41,720 nt of DNA from Myxococcales bacterium (GTDB lineage: Bacteria; Myxococcota_A; Polyangia; Polyangiales; Houyiibacteriaceae). The notes below the pieces were generated by a model, which had not been told where the DNA came from, did not search any database, and saw only the letters and a program-made list of their open reading frames with translations. The stretch covers positions 1 to 41,720 of the forward strand of contig JAOTXX010000034.1 in assembly GCA_029862185.1 (NCBI GenBank), read 5' to 3'. Shown here piece by piece: positions 16,578 to 26,500 of this stretch. Within the stretch, counting starts at the first letter, position 1, and every line of letters starts with the position of its first letter. The translations under genes were made by a program, and so were the position numbers.

Positions 16578-16674
16578 ATCTTTCCTCTACAGCGCCTCGG
16601 GCCTGGTGAAAAGCCGTCGGCGACCCGTCAGAGACCTAGCCCTGGCGGCGGATTTGATAGATACTCCGGCCGCC

Positions 16675-17367
16675 ATGGCCACCCTGACCGCCTTGATGCT
16701 CGCTACGCCCCTGTTTGGTCTGTCCTTGCACGTCGATGCCTCGATGCTCGAAGCCCCGTCCGCCGCGATCGAGCCCGGGGCGGTCCTGGCCATCGAGGTT
16801 TCTACGGACCTCGGAGAGCCGAACGAACCGACCACCGCCGATCTCGTTCGGAAGCGCAACAAGATCAAGAAGGTCCACAAATGGTTCGGGATCGCGACCT
16901 GGTCGCTGATGACATTGTCGGTCGTGTCGGGATTCATTCAATTCCACAACCAATACGGGTGGTGGCAGAGTCAGGCGACCAACCCCTGCGTCCAAGGGAA
17001 CGCGATCTTCACCCAGGACGCGTGCAGTGGGGTGCCGACCGCCCATGTGACCCTGATCGCGCTCACGTCCGCCGCCTACTTCACGACCTTTGGACTCTCG
17101 TTCGCCATGCCGGACCCGCTCAAAGTCAGCGAAGGCAACAGCGATTTCGCGAGAAAGCTCCGGACACACAAGGTGCTCCGCTGGGTCACGTTTGCGGGGA
17201 TGATCGCCCAGATCGGCCTTGGCGTCGTTTCGGCGAATTCCGGGCGCTTCGGCCTCGATCGGGCTAACGATTACAAAGCCGTACGCGGGATCGCGACCGC
17301 TCACCTGGCGGTCAGCCTCGTGACCTATGGCGCCCTGACCTGGGCCGGCGCGATCATGATCTTCTGA
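16675..17367 (+). CDS. Four-helix membrane protein, cytochrome b561-like pattern
   Basis: 230 residues from the ATG at 16675. An N-terminal hydrophobic stretch looks like a signal peptide. Then come four transmembrane helices (roughly 67-87, 121-143, 163-183 and 201-228), with His residues at or near helix ends (KVHKWFG, TAHVTLIAL, RTHKVLRW, ATAHLAVSL). The two Cys in the loop NPCVQGNAIFTQDACSG could form a disulfide on the outer face. Paired His in a four-helix bundle is the pattern of cytochrome b561-type haem proteins, but I cannot name the family. It is divergent from the HMG-CoA lyase operon and followed after 141 bases by the giant repeat gene. Confidence 0.75.
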   Translation: MATLTALMLATPLFGLSLHVDASMLEAPSAAIEPGAVLAIEVSTDLGEPNEPTTADLVRKRNKIKKVHKWFGIATWSLMTLSVVSGFIQFHNQYGWWQSQATNPCVQGNAIFTQDACSGVPTAHVTLIALTSAAYFTTFGLSFAMPDPLKVSEGNSDFARKLRTHKVLRWVTFAGMIAQIGLGVVSANSGRFGLDRANDYKAVRGIATAHLAVSLVTYGALTWAGAIMIF

Positions 17368-17508
17368 GAGCAGGCTCACCAAGCTCCGCTTTCCAACGAA
17401 TTTCTCGGAAATCGGGGCTTGCCCATCCAATCGTCGCGCCGCTAACATTCAAGGCACCTGCGCTGTGGGGACCTTAGGTCGCAGGATCCTTTTGCTTTTG
17501 GGGGTTTA

Positions 17509-20500
17509 ATGAGATCACCGAAGGGTGCGAAAATCCTTCCGAAACGGCTCGCTGGGGGGCAGATGTCTGAGCGGACTTTAGCGAAGTATCTGGGCCTCTT
17601 GCTGGAGGACCCGTACGACACGGAGCTCGTCGACGGCCTGCGCGAGCTCCTGAAGAGCCCGAACCCCGCCAACGACGACCAAGACCCACTTCGGTTGCTC
17701 GAGGCCGCCCGGGGTGGACACGAGCGCCGTGGCGAGTTTTTGGCCGCATCCTGGTTGATGGAGCTCGAGACCGAGTTGGTCGCCGATGATCCCGATTTTC
17801 AGAAAGTGCTGGTCAAAGAGCTCGGCCGCGTGCGCCGCGACGAGCTGATGGACGACCGGGGCGCGCTGGTTGCTTACCAGAAGCTCGGTGGTCTCGAGTC
17901 GGACGACCCCGAGGTCGCCCTTGCGGTCGATCAGATTCAACAGGTCGAAGAGAAGTGGGCCGAAGTCGCGCGCCGCTTCGTCGAGGAGGCGCGCGAAGCG
18001 GTCGACCCGCGCCTCAAGACGTCTCTTCTCACCCGCGCCGCGTCTCTGATGTGGCAGTACGGTGGTGAGTCGACCGTCGAGGAGGCCGACGCGATCTTCG
18101 ACGAAGCCCTGGCCGCCGATCCGTCGCACATGTGCACCGCTCGGCAGTATGCACTGAGTCTTCGCGCGCGCGGCCGTTGGGAAGACGTGGTCTCGGTCTT
18201 CGTTCGCTCGGCCACTGCGGCTCGGACACGCGAAGAAAAGGCCAGCGCATGGTTGCAGGCTGCGCGCGTGTTGCGTCGTCCGCTCCAGGATTCGGAGCGC
18301 GCTGCCGACGCCTATCGCAAGGTTTTGAAGTTCTCACCCACGGACGCCGAGGCGCTCGGTGCGCTGGTCGAGCACCACACCGAGCTCGAGGCCTGGGACG
18401 AGCTCGCCGAGATGTACGAGAGTGCGCTTCGTTCGCGTCAGACGCTCGAGGCCGAGAAGGGCATGCTCCTGCAGCTGGCGATGGTCCATTGGCGATTTCG
18501 CGATGACCCTGAATCAGCAGAGCCATTTTTTGCGCGGCTCCGAAAAATCGATGCGGCGCACCCGGGCATGCTCGACTTCTACCGTGGGCGCATCGGGAAC
18601 GACGATCCGAACGGCCGGTTCCTGACGATCCTGGGCGACGCGCTTCGTACGACGACGGACCCGAAACAACAGCTCGCCTTAGCACGAGAGCTTGGTCATC
18701 GCGCGCAGACGGCGGACCGCCCCGAGCGCGCGCTCGAAGCGTGGAAGCTGGTGGAACGGCTTGCGCCCGGCGACGTGGACGCGCGCGCTGCGCTTCAGCA
18801 GCTGTACCAGCACAGTGGCAAGTGGAACGCTCTGTCCGAGTCGATCCGCGGCGAGGTCGAAGCCCTCTCGCCCGATGCCAAGGAAGAGAAGCTGCGCCTG
18901 CTTCGCGATTTGATCCCGATCTACCGTGACGCGCTCCAGCTCGATTCGATGCTCATCCAGGTCTACGGGGAGATTCTCGCCGTCTCGCCCTACGATTCCG
19001 AGGCGCTGAGCTCGCTGTCGGAGCTCTACGAGGGCGCGGGCCGATGGAACGAGCTCATACTGATTCTCGATCGCCAAGCCGAGGTCGCCTCAGACACCGA
19101 GGTCAAAGTCGCGCTCTACGTACGCATCGCCGGCCTTTGGCTCGAACGCTTTGGGAACCTGAAGCAAGCGACGGAGCCGCTCGAGCGAGTTCTGCGGTTG
19201 CAGCCCACTCACCATGAGGCGATCGCGCAGCTCAAGGACATCTATTCGAAGAAGCGCAACTGGGAAGCCTTGCTCGCGATCCTCGGTCGCGAAGCTGATC
19301 TCGCTGACGATCCGGTCGTGCGTCTCGACAAGAAAATGGAAATGGCGCAGCTGTGCGCGGAGCGACTTCACAAAAACGCCGGCGCGATCACGCTTTGGAA
19401 AGAGATCCTCGACGAAACCCCCGACCCCGCTCAAGCGCTCGATGCGCTCGAGAAGCTTGCCGAGCGAGAGAAGGATTGGGACACGCTTGCCGAGGTCTTG
19501 CGGAGCCGCGCAGAGGCGGCCCCGACCGAGCCCGAACAGGTCGAGCAACTCCATCGGCTCGGAGTTCTCTACATGGAACGCCTGGACCGTCCGGCCGAGG
19601 CCGTCGCGGTTTGGGTGCGCTTGCTCGAGCTCGATCCGGACAACAGCCGTGTCCGGCGCATGCTCAAAGACGCGTATCTGAGGCTGAACGATTGGGAGTC
19701 CTTGGAGGCGCTCCACGCGGAGGCCGACGACTGGGCGGGCTTTGCCGAGCTGCTTGGGCATACGGCGGAGCAAGCCGAGGACCCGGAGTCGATCGTGCAA
19801 TTGAGCCTGCGGGCAGCCGCGCTCTACGGCGAGCGCGTTGGAGATCTCCATCGCGCCGCGCGCTACTACGAACGCGCGCTCGCAACCGACGCTACCAACA
19901 TCCAGGCCGCCAAAGGGCTATTGCCGATCTACGAAAAGGATCAAAAGTGGCCGGACTACGCCAGGAGCCTCGAGGTCGTCGTAGCGGGCTCTGACAAAGA
20001 CGAGGACCTCGACGTTCGGATCGAACGACTGGTTGCCCTACGCAGCGTTCACTTGAATCGGCTCCGTGATCCAGAGGCCTCGCTCGGTTGGGCTACTCGA
20101 GCGTACCTTCTGTCCCCGGCCGATCCGGCGATCGTCGCCGGGCTCGAGGAATCGGCCGAGGCGTCTGGCGCCTACGCCGACCTCGTCGCCCTGTTTCGTG
20201 ATCGGTTGGAAACCGCATCGGTTTCGGATGCCGAACGCCTGGACCTACAGCGACGCATCGCTTCGATCGCGGGCGAGCGGCTCGGCGAGTCGCTGGAGTC
20301 GATCCGGCAGCTCGAAGCCATTCTCGAGGTCGTCCCCAACGACGCCGAGGCGATCGCAGTCCTCGATCGCTTGTACCGCGGGGAGCGCCGATTTGCCGAC
20401 CTGCGCACCCTCTATGAACGCCGCCTCGAAAACGTAGCCGACCCGGCCGAGGAGTGGGTGCTTCTGAATGAAGTCGCGCAGGTCGAGGAGGAGCAGCTCG

Positions 20501-23500
20501 GGGACCTTCCGGCGGCCGCCGAGCGCCATTGGAAGATCTTGGCGAAGAATCCGCACGACGTCGACGCACTACGGGCGGTCGAACGTCTTTCGCAGCAACT
20601 CAAGCAGTGGGACCGATTGGACTCCGCGCTTGCCCGGCGGCTGCAGTCGAAGGTTGCAGATGAGGACCGGCTTTCGGTCTATCTGCAACTAGCGGATCTG
20701 CGACGAATCTATCTCGAAGATTCGACCGGTGCGCTCGAGTGCTACCGTAACGCCCTGGCGTTGGACGGCCGAAACGAAGTCGCGATCGGCGGCCTCGAAG
20801 CGCTCTCGGCACAAGGAGGGCCCCTCGGCATCGAGGCGATCGATCTCCTGGAGCCGGCGTATGCGAAGCGAGGACATTTCGCCAAGCTTGCGGCGCTTCT
20901 GCGCGCACGGCTCGAAAAGACGGAAGACGCCGACGAGCAGCGCGCGCTGAAATTGCGCCTGGCCGATCTATCCTCCTCCGAGCTCGATGATGCGACGGGC
21001 GCCTACGAGGCGCTCGAATCGGTATTCCTCGACAACCCGCAGGATTTGGATCTGCTCGACCGTTTGACGGGAGTCGCGGAGTTATCGAACCAGCAAGATT
21101 CCCTCGCCAAGGCCCTGGTGCTCGTGTTGGATGGAGGCGACGTTGGAGGCGAGGTGGAGCTGACCCTCTGCCGGCGCACAGCGGAGCTCCACGACGTCGC
21201 CCTGGGCACTCCCGAAGAGGCCGCGCGCTTCCATCGGCGTGTCTTGGAGCTCGAGCCTGACGATGGAGCGGCATTCGCAGCCTTGAAGCAGGTCTACACC
21301 AAGCACGAGCACTGGGACGATCTCCGCGCGCTCTACCAAGGACGCATCGAGGCCACCACCGATGCAGGCGCCAAGCTCGATTTGCTTCTTCAGCTCTGCT
21401 TCCTGTTCGAGGAGATCCTCGACGAACCCAAGCATGCGATCTCGACTTACGAGCAGGCGCTCGAGCTCGACCCAACCCACACGCCGTCGCGAAGAGCGTT
21501 GCAAAGGCTTTACGGCCGACTCCAACGTTGGCCGGAGATGGCCGAGCTTCTTCGGAGAGACCTCGACGAGGCGAGTGGACAGGAAGCGATCGATCTCGCG
21601 TACGAGCTCGGCACGATCTACGAGACCCGACTCCACCGCGCGGTCGACGCCGTGGACCACTTCGAGCTCGTTCTGGAGTCGAGCCCAACCCATCTCCGCG
21701 CCCAGGAGGCGCTCGAGCGGCTGATGAGCAATCGCGATGAGCGGCAGCGCGTTGCCTCCATCCTTCAGCCCATCTTCGAATCACAGGGCGCCTGGGGCGA
21801 GCTCTCCAAGGTCTTGGAGGTGCAGCTGGAGGATCTCAGCGATCCGAGCTCCCGGGCGGCGCATCTCGTGCGGATTGGCGAGCTGAGCGAAACCAAGCTC
21901 CGAGACGACGAGCTGGCCTTCGATGCCTACGCGCGGGCTGTTCGCGAGGATGTTGCAGATGGCGTCGCACGCTCGGATCTAGCGCGGCTCGCCGCGAAGC
22001 TGGCACGTCATCGTCAGCGCGCCGAGCTGCTCGAAGGGGGCCTTGCCACGGTCGGTGACGACTTCGTCAAGACAGAGCTGCTCCTCGAGCTGGCCGAGCT
22101 CTGGGATGTTTCCGAGCCCGAGCCAGAGGAGGCGGAGCGAATCTATCAGCAGCTCATCCGATTGGAGCGGGACAACCCGGAGATCGTTCTCAAGGCCTCG
22201 CGCGCCCTCGAGCGCATTCACGTCGGGTCCGGGGATCACGCTGCGCTCGCGCGGGATCTTCGACGACAGCTCCAGTTCGAAGAAGATGGGGCACGTCGCG
22301 ACGAGCTCTTTCCGAGGTTGGCGGAGCTGCTCGAGACGACCTTGCACGACGCAGACGCCGCGATCGAGGTTCACCAGGAGCGTCTCGAAAACGACCCCGC
22401 GCAGGCCGATGCGCTCTTGGCCCTCGAGCGCCTCTACGAATCGCAGGGGCGCTGGGAGTTGCTTGTCGAGGTGCTCGAGCGCCGCGCCGAGCTCAGCGAC
22501 GAGGAGCAGGAGCAGCTGAGCCTGGCGAGGCGCGTCGCGGAGGTTCACGAACAGCGGCTCGGCAGTGTAGAGAACGCGATTTTGGCACATCGCGATCTGA
22601 TTTTGCGCTTTGGCTCCGACGAACCAAGCCTGGCCGCGCTGACGCGGCTCTACCGACAGACCGAGCGTTGGCGAGAGCTCCTCGAAATCACCGAAATGCG
22701 GGCCGCGGCCGCGGACGACCCGGAACAACGGGTGGGCTTTCGATTCGATGCTGCCGAGCTCATGCGCACGCAGACCGGCGAGGGCGAGCGCGCATTCGAG
22801 CTCTATCGAGAGCTTCTCGATTCCGTGCCGGGGCATCCGCCCAGTGTGGCCGCGCTCGAGGAGTTGGCGGCGGGTTCGGATGCCCATCTGCGGGTGGCTG
22901 CGGCCAACCGGTTGCTCGACCAGTATGCGACCGATGGTCGACCTGGCGAGCAGGTTCGAATGCTCGAAATCATGGCGGCCGCGGACGACCCGAGCGAACG
23001 GGTTCGTGCCTTGCTGCGTGCTGCCGAGATCACCGAAGTCGACATCAACGATGTTGACGCCGCATTCGAGCTCACGGGACGCGCGCTCCGCGAAGGGGTC
23101 GACCTCGATGATTTCGAACGGGTTTTGGGAGACTACGAGCGCCATGCCGAGTCGACCGGGCGTTTCTCGCAGCTGATGGCCACGCTCGGAACAATCGCGC
23201 CCGAGTTACTCGACGCCGACTTGCGAACGCAGGTGCGCATGCGGGCCGCCAGCATTGCCCAGGAGCGGCTCTCCGACGCGGAATTCGCCCGCGCGCAGTA
23301 CCAATGCGTCCTCGAAGAACAGCCGGACCACCGGGCGGCTCTCGATGCGCTCTTGACCCTGGTCGAGGATGCGGGCGCGACCCGCGAGCTGGTCGAGCTA
23401 CTGCGGCGCAAGGGCGAGCTCTGCGAGGACCGGGAAGAGCGCGCGGCGCTCCTCGTGCGGCAGGCACACCTCTACCAGAGCGAGCTCGATGATCCGGAGT

Positions 23501-26500
23501 CGGCGATCGATGCGCTGGACCGGGCGCTCGGCGAGAGCGATCATCCTTTGGCCTACGAAGGCCTCGAGCGCCTCTATCGTCGAACCCAGCGATGGGAGGA
23601 TTTGGCCACGCTCTACGAGCGAGAAATCGACCAGCGCATCGGTGATCCGGCCGCCGTCCGATACGAGCTCGGCGAGCTCTGCATGAAGCGCCTCGGGGAG
23701 CCCTTGCGCGCCTTGGACCAGTTCCGCGAGGCCCTGAGCCAGAACCCGGACCACGAGCCGACGGTCCGCGCACTCGAAGCGCTGGTCGAGCAGTCCGAGC
23801 ACCGCGGACCGGCTGCCGAAATGCTCGAGCCTTTGTACCTGCGCAGGATGGACTGGGCCAAGGTCACCGAGATTCTCGAAGTCCGCCTCGATGCGGAAGT
23901 CGATCCAAGTCAGCGGCTCGAGCTCTTGCGACACCTCGGTGACGTACAAGAGTCACACCTCGAAGACCTCGATGGTGCGCTCGAGACCTATGGCCGGCTG
24001 TTTGCCGAAGACCCGCACGACCCGCACAGCCTCGAGACCCTCACTCGATTGGCGCGTTCGCTCGGCCGCTGGGATCGACTCGCTGCGATTCTCGATGCGA
24101 CGCTTCGTGCCGTCGAGGTGGATGACGGCGACACTGCGGCGATCGCGCTGACGACCGCGAAGCTCTACGACCAGCGCCTCGAGGAGCTCACCCGGGCAGG
24201 CTATTTCTACCAGCGCGCACTCACCTATGATCCGAGCAACCAGGAAGCCGGCAAGGCGTTGGCTTCGGTCTACGCGCGGAGCGGGAGATGGGAACCGCTG
24301 CTCGACCTGGATCGCGAGCGCGAAAGCTTCGCAGAGAGCGACGACGACCGGGTCGCCATCCTGCACGAAATCGCGCGCACCGAGGTCGACGAGCTCGAGG
24401 CACCGCAGAACGGCATCCTCACGTACAGACGCATCCTCGAAATCGATCCAGCCAATGGCGAGGCGGTGACCCGGCTCGACGAGCTGCTCGAAGGCGCAGC
24501 CCAATGGGCAGAGCTCGCTGCCCACATCGAGTTCCAGATCGGAAATGCGACGGACGCTCGGCGCGGGCTCGAGCTTCGGCAGCGTCTGGGTGCGCTCACG
24601 GAGACCAAGCTCGACAACCCGGCGGGGGCGCTCGACATCTTCGAGGATGTCCTGGCCGACCGAGCCGACTATGCGCCGGCAATCGAGGCGGTGTCGCGCT
24701 TCGTCGAGGATGAGGAGCACGGGCCGAGGGCCGTTCAGATTCTCGAGCCGATCCATCGGCAGAGCGGCGACTGGCAGGCGCTGGTCAGCCTTCTCGAGGC
24801 GAAGGCACGGCAGGTGGAGGATCACTTCGAGCAGGCCGAAACCTGGCGGGAGGTCGGGCGCCTGCACGAGGGGCCAGGCCGCGATGCGGAGAAGGCGTTC
24901 GACGCCTGGGGCAAGGCACTGGTTGCCGAGCCTGCCGACGAGGCCACACGTGCGGAGGTCGACCGGTTGGCGGAGGCGCTCGACCGCTGGGAGGCCTACA
25001 TCGAAACCTGCGAGCAGGCGGCGGTCGCTGCGGAAGAGCCCTCGCTTCGCGGTTCGTTTCTGAGAAGCGTCGCCGAGACCCAGGACCGGGAGCTGGGGGA
25101 TCCTCGGGCTTCGATCATGACCTACCGGCGAATCCTCGAGGCCGATCCCGAGGCGGAGCAAACCCTCGACGACTTGGAAGGTCTTCAAGTGATGGTCGGA
25201 GATTGGGAAGGCCTTTCATGGGTTTACGAGCAGAAGCTCGAACGCTCTCACGAGCCGGACCCCCGCGCAGAGCTCCTTTGCCGACTCGGCGGGCTCTGGG
25301 AGGAGCAGCTGTCGAACACGGAGCGCGCCGTCGAATACTACCAACGCGCGGCGGATGAGAAGCCCGATGACGGAGCGGCGTACGAGGCGCTCGACCGGCT
25401 CTTTGCATCGGCCAACGACTCCGAGCGGCTGGCGGACGTGCTCGAGCGGCGCGTGCAGCTCGAAGATGAGCCCGAGGTCCAAGTCGAGGTGGGTATGCGA
25501 CTCGCCGAGCTCTACGAGGCTCAACTCGGCCGTCCCGATGCGGCCTGTGATGCCCTGCGAACCGTTGCGGAGGCCGACCCCGAGCATCGCGGCGCCTTGC
25601 AGGGCTTGAGCCGGCTCTACGAGCGGCAAGGGCAGTGGCCAGAGCTGGTCGACGTGCTCCAGCGCCGGACCGATGCCGCCGTGCATGAATCCGAGCGGGT
25701 CGAGCTCACCCATCAGCTTGGCAACATCATGGAGCGCGAGCTCGACGACGAGCTCAGTGCCATCGCCGTGTACGGCCAGATTCTCCGAATCGACGCAGGG
25801 CATGAGCCCTCGGTTCAAGCTCTGCTTCGAATCACCAAGCTCGCCGACTACCGCGAAGACGCCGCTTCCATGCTCGAGCCCTACTTGCGAACGCAGGAAC
25901 GCTGGAACGACCTGGCCATGCTGCTTCGGCTCCGTGCCGATGCCATGACCGACCCGCAGGACAAGGCCGAGCAGTTGGTTGCCCTGGCCGAGGTGCACGA
26001 GCATGGGCGCAAGGACCCGAGCTCGGCGCTCGACGCGCTGCTGCAGTCGATTGGAGAGCGCCCAGAGGATGAGGAGATTCTCGAACGGGCCGAGACCTTG
26101 GCTGCGGCGCTTCTGCGCTGGTCGGACCTGGTCGAAGTTCTGTTCGCGGAAGCCAGCGCGAGCCTCGATTCGGGGCGGGGCGCAGCCCTCTATGGGCGCG
26201 TGGCGCGGATTTGCGAAGACGAGCTCGAGGATCTGAGCAAGGCGATCGACGCGCACGAGCGAGCGCTTTCGTTGCTGGGCGACGATTCGTCAACCCTCGA
26301 GACGCTCGACCGGCTGCTTCAGCAGACGCAGCAATGGGACCGGGTGCACGAGGTCATCTCGCGCCGATTGGAATTGCAGGGCGCCGACCGGCCGACGCTC
26401 CTATTGCGGCAAGGGAGGCTTCGCGCTGATCACCTTGGCGACTACGAAGGAGCGCTCGGCGCGTACGAGAAAGCGATGGAGCAGGAGCCGGGGCGCGACG

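Noticed and set aside
16339-16674. N-terminal extension of the four-helix membrane protein
   Set aside because: Antisense to HMG-CoA lyase and would place a signal-like segment internally.
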